Shown here piece after piece: positions 8,639 to 16,933 of a stretch of 64,000 nt of DNA. Position 1 is the first letter of the stretch, and each line of letters opens with the position of its first letter. The DNA comes from Promethearchaeota archaeon (GTDB lineage Archaea; Asgardarchaeota; Lokiarchaeia; Sigyniarchaeales; SOKP01). The notes below the pieces were generated by a model that was not told the DNA's origin, made no database searches, and saw nothing but the letters and a program-made list of their open reading frames with translations. The translations under genes were made by a program, and so were the position numbers. The stretch covers positions 62,001 to 126,000 of the forward strand of contig JAEOUA010000008.1 of assembly GCA_016839555.1 (NCBI GenBank), written 5' to 3'.

Positions 8639-9622
8639 TTACATTAATAATTCAAACACATCTTTAGCTTGAGGGTGTATACTATATTTTCTTGAGAAGC
8701 GATAAAGCCACCACCAGCAACTGACGCAGTAGGTTGTTACGTAATCAATATTTTCTTTATCAAAATCTTTTATTCTCTTTTCCCCTATAGCATCAATAAT
8801 GTCAATTCTATGCATACGACCTAATCCATGACCACAACACCACATAGGTACATGGATTACGTTATATCCACTTTTTTCGAAAATATTTTCGACAAATTTA
8901 TCTACATTTTCTCGCCCACGATACATAAGCTGACAGAGATGTTGAAACGCAACATTTCCAGACTTTTTTTCCTTAGCAGGTTTTAAATAATCCGAAATAT
9001 ACACAAATTTAATATCTTTATTCATAGCCTCAGCATAATCATTTCTAAAAAGATGATAACATGCGGGGCATAAACAAATTATTTTTTCATAATTCTTAAA
9101 GATTTCAATATTTTCTTTCATACATATCTGGAGTTCTGTTGTAGATCCTGAGACATACCAAGGCCATCCACAACAAATTTCTTCATCCAGAATGGTAAAA
9201 TCAATATTAGTTTTCAATAAATATTCTAAAGCGTGTTCTGTATAATGAGGAATTCGCATTGTGGAAAGACAGCCCATAAAGAAAAGCGTATCAGAATCTT
9301 CAGGTATACCTTCGGGAACCTTTATTCTCATCTTCTTCATGGGATAGGGCGTTCTATATTCTTTAAAATTAGTAAGCATTTCATCCCATCCTTCAAAGGT
9401 ATATCCTTGTTCTAAATATTTCTGTTTTAAAAGTATTCTTTCTCGTTCGGTTTCACATTCTCCACAATCAACACAATTATAAATCCTATAATAATCTTGT
9501 TGCTCAAATTCGAGTTGATTTAGATTCTTAACCATCTCTTTAACTTCATTATCTTCAATAAAATTTTTGGGATCCACCTCTTTTGTAGGATAATTCTTTC
9601 TTCCTTTAATTCTCTCTTTCAT
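8639..9622 (-). CDS. HdrB/HdrD-like CCG-domain iron-sulfur protein, copy B
   Basis: A 327-residue paralogue of the downstream gene. The first CCG domain uses MGC, EICC and CPAC; the second uses HLC, WCCG and CVSC. The N-terminal C50-x2-C53-x2-C56 (CVDCGEC) is again a three-cysteine motif. Several tryptophans flank the last CxxC (CVSCWWWL). The two copies are clearly diverged yet keep every cluster ligand, so both are probably functional, perhaps as a heterodimer. It is first in the two-gene operon. The direct partner (flavin HdrA, MvhD or membrane HdrE) is not in the window. Confidence 0.85.
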   Translation of the reverse strand: MKERIKGRKNYPTKEVDPKNFIEDNEVKEMVKNLNQLEFEQQDYYRIYNCVDCGECETERERILLKQKYLEQGYTFEGWDEMLTNFKEYRTPYPMKKMRIKVPEGIPEDSDTLFFMGCLSTMRIPHYTEHALEYLLKTNIDFTILDEEICCGWPWYVSGSTTELQICMKENIEIFKNYEKIICLCPACYHLFRNDYAEAMNKDIKFVYISDYLKPAKEKKSGNVAFQHLCQLMYRGRENVDKFVENIFEKSGYNVIHVPMWCCGHGLGRMHRIDIIDAIGEKRIKDFDKENIDYVTTYCVSCWWWLYRFSRKYSIHPQAKDVFELLM

Positions 9623-9772
9623 AATAAAAACCTATATAGTTAGAATTTACATTATTCTTTAAATACATACATTCTAAATTATAAGAAATTTCCTTATATT
9701 TATGTTATTTTAAGAGGAATAAAAAGAATATAAAGTAAATATAAAAAAAATAAAATAAAATATTAAAAATTC

Positions 9773-9967
9773 TTACTCTTCCTTAGTACGAATCCAAATA
9801 TACACTATAAAGAGAATCGCAGTAATAACTGATGTGATCTTATGAAGGGCATATAAAATATCATAAGCTAATCCATTAATTAGGATTGCTGATGCACCGC
9901 CAGATATAAGTGATAGAAGAAGAAACACTCCAGTTATTATAATTATTTTTTTTTCTTTTGTTCTCAT
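9773..9967 (-). CDS. Small two-helix membrane protein
   Basis: 64 residues: a short basic start (MRTKEKK), a transmembrane segment at about 8-28, a loop, a second segment at about 38-58 and a charged tail. It begins 5 nt after the stop of the flavodoxin-ferredoxin gene, so it is co-transcribed with it and with tetR. The H in the second half (ALHKITS) is reminiscent of small cytochrome-b-type membrane helices, but one histidine is not enough to claim heme binding. It may be a membrane partner of the EFR1-like protein. No family was recognised. Confidence 0.6.
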   Translation of the reverse strand: MRTKEKKIIIITGVFLLLSLISGGASAILINGLAYDILYALHKITSVITAILFIVYIWIRTKEE

Positions 9968-9972
9968 TTTTT

Positions 9973-10887
9973 TTAGCTCCTTTTTATTATTTTATTGTTT
10001 ACCATATCGGAAATTTTTACATCTGGGTGGTGATATCGCTCATTATAAGATACGATTTCACCATTAATTGCCTTTTGTGGACACCACACATAACACGCGA
10101 AACAATTTTCACAATTATGTTGCCATATAGGTTTATTATTAATAATTTTAATATTATTTACAGGACAGATTTTGGCACATATCCCACAACCATTACAGTT
10201 TTCATTAATCTGAAAGCTTTTATCTGCTAATGGTATCATTTCTTTAAATTTAAGATTTGATGAATTGGATAATTTTCTATATCTTCGGGAGAATACAGGT
10301 TTTATTAATAAATGAAGTAGGAGAGCAGATAGAAATTTAGCAAATTTAGATCGTGTTTCAATCAAACCTTTTTTTTTATGAGAAATATAACCATAAATTA
10401 TGTCAAGCTTATTTTTCGAATTCTCAATAAGCTCTTTTTGTCTTTCTTGAATTTCATGATTACTCTGATTTTCTAATTCTTTACGCAATATTGCCGTTTT
10501 TAATTTATAAAAGACAGAAGGAGGATTAAATAACTTTAAGGTAAAACCAGCAGCTAGTTCACCACCACGATTATTAATTATTTCTTGTAGATTTTCAACG
10601 GTATCCCCGGGATTTCCACTATGGGTACAAACTGAAAAAATATATTTTGAATCAAGGTCTTTTAATTTATTGAGAAATCTTTCAACAATAAGCGGAATAC
10701 CACTAAAACCATTTGTCGCATAGTAGACAGGGAACACAAAACCAATCATATTTGCATCTATCGTTATATTTTCTTTTTCCATCATAGAAGGTATTGATAT
10801 TATTTTTCCATTTATCTTATTCGCAAGGTCTCTTGCTACAGCTAGTGAGTTTCCGGTACCTGTAAAGTAATAAATTTCTTTAGTCAT
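9973..10887 (-). CDS. EFR1-family flavodoxin-ferredoxin fusion protein
   Basis: A 304-residue protein with an N-terminal flavodoxin-like domain (residues 1-170; the FTGTGNS phosphate loop binds FMN) and a C-terminal 2[4Fe-4S] ferredoxin. The two cluster motifs are CNGCGICAKICP and CENCFACYVWCP. It transfers electrons between FMN and ferredoxin-type carriers in the cytoplasm. It lies between tetR (21 bp upstream) and a small membrane protein, so its expression is probably controlled by that TetR repressor. The redox partner is unknown. Confidence 0.88.
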   Translation of the reverse strand: MTKEIYYFTGTGNSLAVARDLANKINGKIISIPSMMEKENITIDANMIGFVFPVYYATNGFSGIPLIVERFLNKLKDLDSKYIFSVCTHSGNPGDTVENLQEIINNRGGELAAGFTLKLFNPPSVFYKLKTAILRKELENQSNHEIQERQKELIENSKNKLDIIYGYISHKKKGLIETRSKFAKFLSALLLHLLIKPVFSRRYRKLSNSSNLKFKEMIPLADKSFQINENCNGCGICAKICPVNNIKIINNKPIWQHNCENCFACYVWCPQKAINGEIVSYNERYHHPDVKISDMVNNKIIKRS

Positions 10888-10908
10888 TTTCTGAACGCCT
10901 TAATTTTC

Positions 10909-11565
10909 TTATTCTCTCTTTCTTATAAGATCAAACAAAAACTTGATATGTATAGATAATTTGTTTATTAAGTTATCAATTAATGTTTCATAGGAAGTCT
11001 CGTTATATTCAACAAGAAAACATTCAAAGAATAGGAAAAGGCAATAATTAAAGAATTCTTTAGCTAGAAGATTAGCATCAAATTTTAGTATATATTCTTT
11101 TTCAATCATTTTTTGGAAAACTTGAGTCCAAAGGGAATAAGAAGGTTCCATAAATTGGTTTTTAAAAAAATCTAAGAATTTATCGTTTCGGTAAAGTTCA
11201 ATACACATCAGTCTTAAGACCTTTCTTATTTGGGGCTTTTTTAATTGTTCCAGCATTGGTTTAGTAGCATTATTTAGAACGATTTCAGGATCATATTTAT
11301 CAAGCAAGCTTTCTATTGATATTTCTTCAGGTTGATATCTAAATTCATTAAGAAGATAATCAATAATAGTATCTATGATATCTTCTTTTCCTTTATAATG
11401 GCTATAAATAGTACTTTCACTAATATCTACTAAACGAGCTATATCTCGTATGGACACAGCATTATAGCCTTTTTGTGAAAAAAGATCGATTGCTACATCC
11501 CTAATACGTTCTTTAGTTCCTTTTTTTTCCTTTTTAATATCTTTTTGCTTCATTATGTTTGGCAA
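10909..11565 (-). CDS. TetR/AcrR-family transcriptional repressor
   Basis: A 218-residue regulator with an N-terminal helix-turn-helix (about residues 17-62, with ISIRDIARL, ISESTIYSHY and KEDI motifs) and a variable helical ligand domain. The TTG start at 11565 is preceded by AGGAAAGAT, giving good ribosome-binding spacing; the next ATG is four codons further in. It leads an operon with the EFR1-like gene and a small membrane gene. A 10-bp perfect palindrome 92 bp upstream is a good candidate for its own operator, implying autoregulation. The inducer is unknown. Confidence 0.85.
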   Translation of the reverse strand: MPNIMKQKDIKKEKKGTKERIRDVAIDLFSQKGYNAVSIRDIARLVDISESTIYSHYKGKEDIIDTIIDYLLNEFRYQPEEISIESLLDKYDPEIVLNNATKPMLEQLKKPQIRKVLRLMCIELYRNDKFLDFFKNQFMEPSYSLWTQVFQKMIEKEYILKFDANLLAKEFFNYCLFLFFECFLVEYNETSYETLIDNLINKLSIHIKFLFDLIRKRE

Positions 11566-11656
11566 ATCTTTCCTAATATCCTTTACTAATAATAAACAAA
11601 TTTTATTTCATTCTTAATATCTTAAAATAAATTTTGATATTTAAAGTTACCTAGCG

Positions 11657-11666
11657 AACGATCGTT
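11657..11666. promoter_or_regulatory. Palindromic operator candidate (AACGATCGTT) upstream of tetR
   Basis: A perfect 10-bp palindrome with central GATC, inside a locally GC-rich patch in otherwise AT-rich DNA. On the minus strand a TATA-like TTTAAATAT lies directly downstream of it (about 11638-11646), so a bound repressor would cover the BRE/TATA region. Its shape fits TetR-family operators. Function is inferred. Confidence 0.5.
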
Positions 11667-11960
11667 GGGAGAAATGATCTTTAAATAAAATAATTAAGAG
11701 TTATTTCCAAAATAAGTTAACACAAATAAAATAATAACCCACATATAACGGTTTAGATATGTGAGGTATAGTATCTGGTTTTAATTAGAGAAATATTATT
11801 TCCCAAGTTCTCTTTAAATTATAATGGAATTAAACAAAATATTTCTGGATGTATTAATTAAGAAGTTGATTATCTATGTTGAATATAATAAAAAAATTAA
11901 AAAACAATAACTTTATTAATTTTAAAAAAGCAAGAAAGGAATATAATAAAAAATAAAAAA
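11667..11960. other. Gene-free stretch between the tetR operator and a small ORF
   Basis: AT-rich DNA with stop codons in all frames I followed. No RNA gene, repeat or conserved motif is visible apart from the palindrome at its left edge. Confidence 0.5.
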
Positions 11961-12122
11961 TTAGTCTTCATCTTCTTTAAGTTTCACAAGGTCTCTCTGT
12001 ATTCCAACTTCCCTGTTGTAAGGCAAGGGTGTACCGCAATTATCTCGCTTACGTTCGTTTTCTCGAAAAGCTTCATCTATCATTTCATCTAATTCTTCAT
12101 CCGAAATTTCTTTTTCACTCAT
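11961..12122 (-). CDS. Small acidic protein of 53 residues
   Basis: An ATG at 12122 opens a 53-residue frame ending in TAA. The product starts MSEKEISDEELDEMIDEAFR and ends in an acidic tail (KLKEDED); the middle holds NCGTPLPYNREVG. The composition is rich in E, D, K and R with sensible codon use, unlike random AT-rich frames. An amphipathic helix (about residues 5-25) is followed by a proline-containing loop with one cysteine. It stands alone between the tetR promoter and the FTR/glutaredoxin pair. No family recognised; it could be a small regulatory or adaptor protein. Confidence 0.6.
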   Translation of the reverse strand: MSEKEISDEELDEMIDEAFRENERKRDNCGTPLPYNREVGIQRDLVKLKEDED

Positions 12123-12343
12123 ATTTATTAAAACATCAAGAAAGAATTTAAAAATTTAGATTATGAAATATTTATTTCTTAGAGTAGATTGCTTTTCTTA
12201 AAAAGTAAATTGTTTTAATAATTTATTTCTTATTGAACTTTTTGTTTATTACCATAAGGCATTTTAAAATTAACAATTTAAGAGATTATTATAGAAAAGT
12301 AATTGAATTAGAAAAAAAAGAAATAAAATAAATACTATAGTTT

Positions 12344-12724
12344 TTAATCATAAAATTTATTCATATATTCCAATACGGCTTCTTCTTTTTCGACCGGGCG
12401 TCTTTCGGGAATTTGAAGGAACTTTTCTTCATGCATTTCATAGAAATCTGGATTTAAAAATAAATTGCAATAACAAGTACCATATTCTTTTATATCAGGA
12501 GGAGCATACTCACAGGGGCAAATAAGATCTCTTTCTAATTCCCTTTTACCGCATGCAAATCTACAAGGACATGATTGATACCCATAGCGTTTTTTATTTT
12601 TCACAAGACCTTCAATTAAATCATTTAAGGTTTGTTTATCCTTTTGTAGGATCCAATTATTCCTTTCACAGATCTTTTTACAATACTCCATCATTCCTTC
12701 TTTAGTTTCCATATCTAAAGTCAT
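12344..12724 (-). CDS. Ferredoxin:thioredoxin reductase catalytic subunit (FTR beta)
   Basis: 126 residues with the full FTR cysteine set: C52-x-C54, C58, C69-x-C71 and C84-x-C86 (CPCR, CPCE, CYC). These bind the [4Fe-4S] cluster and form the active-site disulfide that passes ferredoxin electrons to a thioredoxin-like partner. A longer frame exists, but ATG 12724 is preferred: AGGGAGG lies 9 nt upstream and the previous gene stops just 1 nt before. The partner is probably the glutaredoxin-like protein encoded immediately upstream. No variable (alpha) subunit is present, as is usual in archaea. Confidence 0.9.
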   Translation of the reverse strand: MTLDMETKEGMMEYCKKICERNNWILQKDKQTLNDLIEGLVKNKKRYGYQSCPCRFACGKRELERDLICPCEYAPPDIKEYGTCYCNLFLNPDFYEMHEEKFLQIPERRPVEKEEAVLEYMNKFYD

Positions 12725-12725
12725 T

Positions 12726-13058
12726 TTAATCATCCTCCCTAAATATCTCATCATATTTGTTAGGATCATACCCAACTATAAATTTATCATCACAAATTAA
12801 AAAGGGATAAGATATTCTTTCTTGATAATTTTCTTTTAGAAAATTTAAAATTTTCATTTTTTCTTGAGGATCTATTTGATCTACATCGATATATCTATAT
12901 TTCACATTTTTATCCTTTAAATATCTCTTACATTTCTTACACCATTGACATGTACTAAGAGTAAATGCCATCACATCTACACTTTCATTTTGACCTTCTT
13001 CTAATTTGGCAATTTTTTCTATAAATTCAGGGAATTTTTTTTTAGTCATTTTTTTCAC
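12726..13058 (-). CDS. Glutaredoxin-like (NrdH-type) redox protein
   Basis: 110 residues. An N-terminal helical stretch precedes a thioredoxin-fold core with C37-x2-C40 (CQWC) and an extra C43, and a cis-proline region (SYPFLICDDKFIVGY). The start is GTG at 13058 or ATG three codons later; no strong Shine-Dalgarno discriminates. It is one nucleotide ahead of the FTR gene, so the pair is almost certainly translated together. The arrangement suggests a ferredoxin to FTR to glutaredoxin chain in the cytoplasm. Confidence 0.82.
   Translation of the reverse strand: MKKMTKKKFPEFIEKIAKLEEGQNESVDVMAFTLSTCQWCKKCKRYLKDKNVKYRYIDVDQIDPQEKMKILNFLKENYQERISYPFLICDDKFIVGYDPNKYDEIFREDD
12734..12740 (-). promoter_or_regulatory. 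Strong Shine-Dalgarno (AGGGAGG) setting the FTR start
   Basis: Read on the minus strand, AGGGAGG ends 9 nt before ATG 12724. It lies within the last codons of the glutaredoxin-like gene, which implies coupled translation and rules against the longer frame beginning at 12775. Confidence 0.75.
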
Positions 13059-13239
13059 TTTAAAATCAATTTATCCTTATATTTTTTTAAAAAGTAGGAT
13101 TTGATATTATAAAACAAAATAATTAGATCATCTAATAAGGTAAAACACATAAATTAATTATATCTACCATTTATAATTTATATATAATTTTTAATAGCTT
13201 ATTATAATAAGATTGCTTTCAAATTTCTAATAATAAACT

Positions 13240-14277
13240 ATGCCTCAAGAACAAGCATTATGTATAATATACTTTGATGCAATTATAGGTCCCAATATTT
13301 TTTATTGTAATAAAAATTTATCTGAAGAGGGAAAGCGTCCAAATTTCGAGCGACTTCTTGAATTCAGTGATGGAGAAGGTACCTTTATCTATGCGTTTCA
13401 AAAATATCAAACAATAAACCATACTTTTTATCTGACAAGTCCTTATGCACGAGGAGGAAAAGAAATCCTTATGATTTCTTATTTAATTAAGGCGGCTTCC
13501 TTTAAAAATGAAATTTCAGATGTTTTTAATTATTTACAATCTAAAACGCCTATTTTATTAGAGTTTGCGAATAAATTAAAAACTCTGGAAGATTTCCCAG
13601 AAGTTTTACATAAGAATATTAAAATGCATTTAAAGGAAAATCTTTTTAAATTGGGAAATTCAGAATTTCAAAAAAACTTTTTTTCATTATTTAATACTAT
13701 TTTTAATAAATTAGCTCAAATTATTCAATCGGATCTTATTCATCCTGATGAATCTATTAAAAAAGTGTTTATATTTGGAGCCGACCATGTCGGAAAAAAC
13801 AATTTTTTAAAAAATATTGAAATGATTCAATTAAATTTACAAAAAAATAAGGATATTCCAACTAAGATTTTTCAAGTGGTAATTGATAATCTGGAAATTT
13901 TGAAGGAAGAGTGTATAAAAGCCGGCTTAAAATGTGATCAATGTGAATTAAATAATCGATGTATTAATTATGCTGAAGGATTTATAGTTATATTTGATAT
14001 CTCTAATAAATCATCAATTATTGAAGCTAAAGAACGATTTAATATTATTATCAGTAAATTATGCCAGCGAACACCAATAACTAAAATCCCGATGTTACTA
14101 ATTGGGAATAAATTCAATTACCATGAAGAGTTCTCTTCTAAAATCATCTATAAGACTTTTCAAACAAAACAAGCAAAAAAATGTGCTATTGATATTCAAT
14201 ATTTTACTATGGATCTCTCAAAAGATAATGAGAAAGTTCTCGATTCTTTACGATGGTTAATTAGAAAAATGATATAA
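13240..14277 (+). CDS. Longin-like domain fused to degenerate Ras/Arf-type small GTPase domain
   Basis: 345 residues. Residues 1-125 begin CIIYFDAIIGPNIFYC, the beta-hairpin and IGP turn of longin-like domains in Asgard trafficking-type proteins. Residues 174-345 form a small-GTPase fold: the P-loop region is G180-A-D-H-V-G185-K186-N187 with asparagine where Ser/Thr should be, and the G4 motif is N290-K291-F-N instead of NKxD. Between them is a cysteine cluster, C225, C232-x2-C235 and C241, which could bind zinc. The changed motifs suggest weak or no GTP hydrolysis and a scaffold role. It is a eukaryotic-signature-like architecture; the partner is unknown. Confidence 0.7.
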   Translation: MPQEQALCIIYFDAIIGPNIFYCNKNLSEEGKRPNFERLLEFSDGEGTFIYAFQKYQTINHTFYLTSPYARGGKEILMISYLIKAASFKNEISDVFNYLQSKTPILLEFANKLKTLEDFPEVLHKNIKMHLKENLFKLGNSEFQKNFFSLFNTIFNKLAQIIQSDLIHPDESIKKVFIFGADHVGKNNFLKNIEMIQLNLQKNKDIPTKIFQVVIDNLEILKEECIKAGLKCDQCELNNRCINYAEGFIVIFDISNKSSIIEAKERFNIIISKLCQRTPITKIPMLLIGNKFNYHEEFSSKIIYKTFQTKQAKKCAIDIQYFTMDLSKDNEKVLDSLRWLIRKMI

Positions 14278-14373
14278 CTTCAATTTAATGGAATTTTGTA
14301 AATATCAAACCTTTAAATGCATATAAATAGCAATTTAATGATATATATAAAGCATTAGAGAATAAAAAAAAGC

Positions 14374-15165
14374 ATGAGAGAATCCAATACTTTACTAGCT
14401 AAAGGAGAGGTTGAAAAAGATGTGATACTTATTGGGGGTGAAGATCATCCTTTAGTAAAAAAATTAAGTAAAGAGATAATGAATTTTTCCCTTATCCGTA
14501 AAAATAAGGGGTTTTACTCTTTTAAATGTATATCTGATAATGCAAAGCTCCAATTTACAATGGTTATAACAGGAATAGGATCATCTTGTACAGAAATAGC
14601 TTTCAATGAATTAGCAAAATGTGGAGCACGTGTTTTTATTCGTGCCGGAACAAGCGGCGCGCTTAAGAAGGATCTTGATTTAGAAAGCGTCGTTATCACT
14701 AAGAACGCTTTGCGTTTAGATGGTGTGAGTGATTTATATGTTGATACTAAATTTAGAGCTGAAGCTAATAATTCTATTATTAACGCATTAATAGAAGCTG
14801 CAAACATATTAAATATTAAATATAGAATAGGTATTACTTTAACTAGCTCTAGCTTTTATGCTGTTGGAGGTAAATTTTTAGAAGATAAAGTAAAATTTGA
14901 CGGTTATTCTGCCAATTCTCTTTTTAAACCGCCAGGATTTGAGGTTCTTGAAAAAGTATTAACACTAAAAAATGTTTTAAACATTGATATGGAAACAGCT
15001 ACCTTATTAGTCCTTTCAAGATTAAATGAAATCAAAAGTGGGTCTGTTTGTGGTATTTCTAATTATATACCTTGGAAAAAAGAAGAGCAAATAAAACATA
15101 CAGAAAAGAGCCTAAATAATGCAATATCAATTGCAGTTAAAGCTATTGAACTAATTAACACATGA
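14374..15165 (+). CDS. Nucleoside phosphorylase (uridine phosphorylase-like)
   Basis: 263 residues of the PNP/UDP phosphorylase family. Visible blocks are the phosphate-binding TGIGSS and RAGTSGAL motifs and the ribose-binding DMETATLLVL motif, where the glutamate contacts the 2'-hydroxyl. It would cleave a nucleoside with phosphate to a base and ribose-1-phosphate for salvage. The MET motif and length favour uridine phosphorylase over MTA phosphorylase, but specificity is not certain. A remnant of a transporter gene follows 22 bp downstream. Confidence 0.85.
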   Translation: MRESNTLLAKGEVEKDVILIGGEDHPLVKKLSKEIMNFSLIRKNKGFYSFKCISDNAKLQFTMVITGIGSSCTEIAFNELAKCGARVFIRAGTSGALKKDLDLESVVITKNALRLDGVSDLYVDTKFRAEANNSIINALIEAANILNIKYRIGITLTSSSFYAVGGKFLEDKVKFDGYSANSLFKPPGFEVLEKVLTLKNVLNIDMETATLLVLSRLNEIKSGSVCGISNYIPWKKEEQIKHTEKSLNNAISIAVKAIELINT

Positions 15166-15187
15166 TTTAGTTTATAAATTTTATTGA

Positions 15188-15532
15188 ATGAAAACACTTA
15201 AAAGGACATTTATCATTTTACTTTTTACACCTGAAAATAGTAATTTCTTCCAATACGATATAAATTCATGGTTTTGGATATTATTTTTAGGAGTTATATC
15301 TACAGGCTTTGGGCAATATATTTTTTTTGTGGGTGTAAAAGATATTGAAGTCTCAAAAGGGATATCATTAGCCTTTCTAAAACCAATTTTTACCACATTA
15401 CTCGCATTCTTAATTTTACAAGAAAAACCTACTATAGCGCTTTTTATATCAATTGGGATGGTTGCTTCTTCAGTCTTATTAATAAATAAAAACTCAGCAA
15501 ATTTAAAGAAATCTTTTCTACTTAAAAAATGA
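15188..15532 (+). pseudogene. EamA/DMT transporter, C-terminal remnant
   Basis: 114 residues covering only the last three or four transmembrane helices of an EamA (drug/metabolite transporter) domain. The typical GVISTGFGQYIFFVGV and FLKPIFTTLLAFLIL segments are readable. A normal family member has about 10 helices and 290 residues. The N-terminal ~25 residues before WFWILFLG do not look like the family. The 5' two-thirds are missing and the preceding phosphorylase gene ends 22 bp away, so a deletion probably removed them. Expression as a short membrane protein is possible but unlikely. Confidence 0.6.
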
Positions 15533-15621
15533 ATATAGGATTTAATGAGTAAAAATTTACTATTCATTTATATTTCAAAAACCAAATATTTTTTATTTGT
15601 TTATATAATTATGTATTAATC

Positions 15622-15915
15622 ATGACCGAAATGAAATTACCGATAATTATCACAAAAAAAGGTTGCCATCGCTGCGCTGAATTGAAAGAATGGTTAAATG
15701 AGAATAACGTCAAACATGTTGAAGAAGATATTGAAAATGAGGAATTTGTGGAACAGCTAGTGCAAGATGAAAATTTCCTTCAAACGTTTTGCGATGTAGA
15801 TGGCTGTATTGTAAATACTCCTGTAGTAATTAAAAATGGAAAATATTATTTTAAAGAGCTCTGGGGCATCTCTGGCTTACGAAAAGAAGAAGCAAAAGAA
15901 TTATTTTTAAATTAA
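15622..15915 (+). CDS. Glutaredoxin-like protein
   Basis: 97 residues with a thioredoxin fold: strand PIIITKKG, active-site C-H-R-C (CHRC), helix, acidic strand, then a cis-proline (NTPVVIKNG). Two extra cysteines (FCDVDGC, around residues 57-62) sit in an insertion before the cis-proline and could form a second disulfide or a metal site. It is a likely dithiol reductase in the cytoplasm. It is monocistronic and convergent with the membrane-protein gene. It differs from the glutaredoxin-like gene at 12.7 kb, so the window has two. Confidence 0.8.
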   Translation: MTEMKLPIIITKKGCHRCAELKEWLNENNVKHVEEDIENEEFVEQLVQDENFLQTFCDVDGCIVNTPVVIKNGKYYFKELWGISGLRKEEAKELFLN

Positions 15916-15946
15916 GCTTTTTTTTATTTTAATTCTATACTATTTT

Positions 15947-16690
15947 TTAGATTTCTTCCTCTTTTATCAGTAAATTTTCTAACCATTTTGGGAGTATAAA
16001 TCCTAAATAATATGATACTGCACTTGCTATCAAGATTGATCTTACGATTACAAGAAGAATTGGATTGAGTGGAAAAACGGCATCCATAATGGCACCCACT
16101 GTAAATAATATGAATGCTAATAATAGCAATTTTCCCTTCCAACGTACTTTTTCTTTTTCTGATAGCATAGATTCTTTAGCAAAGAGAATTCCTGTAATTA
16201 AGGCAGTGATAATAGCAAATACTTGAAAAATTAAAATAAATATGCTGGGTTGAAAAAAGAAGATTCCTTTAATTTCCCCAACTAGATTATAATCCGTGAA
16301 AAGAAAACCTAACAATAGGATCTCAAAGAGGATGTAAATTAAAATATATATTATTATAATTATTTTGCTCTTTCTCGGTAATATCATTGGAATTGTAAAC
16401 CACACCCAACATACAATTGCGATTGGAATAAACGCATTTCCAATAAAAAAATAAGTAAATGTATCTAAGGGATTTTTAAATAAGAGAATTGATAAAAATG
16501 AAAACCCAGAGCCAAACCACCCACTACTCATAAATATCCAAGTAAATCCAACAAGTAGAAAACTTATATCCTTAACCTGAAAATATCTTAATAAAATTCT
16601 AATACCTAAAAAAATTGAAAAAAGTATAAAAATTAAGGTAAATGTGCCATGGAGTATTTCTATAGGGGATAAATCATTTAAAGTTATCAT
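15947..16690 (-). CDS. Seven-helix integral membrane protein, unknown
   Basis: 247 residues with about seven hydrophobic segments (roughly 9-31, 38-61, 74-97, 108-130, 146-168, 187-207 and 213-233), short loops and an acidic C-terminal tail (LIKEEEI). There are no catalytic motifs and no extracytoplasmic domain. The topology resembles sensor-type 7-TM modules without an attached kinase, but I did not recognise a family. It is a single gene. Confidence 0.65.
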   Translation of the reverse strand: MITLNDLSPIEILHGTFTLIFILFSIFLGIRILLRYFQVKDISFLLVGFTWIFMSSGWFGSGFSFLSILLFKNPLDTFTYFFIGNAFIPIAIVCWVWFTIPMILPRKSKIIIIIYILIYILFEILLLGFLFTDYNLVGEIKGIFFFQPSIFILIFQVFAIITALITGILFAKESMLSEKEKVRWKGKLLLLAFILFTVGAIMDAVFPLNPILLVIVRSILIASAVSYYLGFILPKWLENLLIKEEEI

Positions 16691-16933
16691 TTTCTTTTAT
16701 CACATTAAAATAATATTTTTAATTATATATGAAGGGATGGAGATATATAAAATTAAGGTTTGAATATGAGGATTGAAATAAGGATTTGATTGTTTTATAT
16801 TTTAACAAAACAAAAAATTTATAGATATTATTTTACTGAGAATGAATAAATAGTGGCTAAATATTTGAAAGGCATTCTAAATTATTCTTTTTTTAGAATT
16901 TAAATTCTTGAAATAGTTTTAATACATAATTAT

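Noticed and set aside
15181..15567. 128-residue frame opposite the EamA remnant
   Set aside because: It mirrors the EamA coding strand; the hydrophobic EamA pattern on the plus strand is the real signal.
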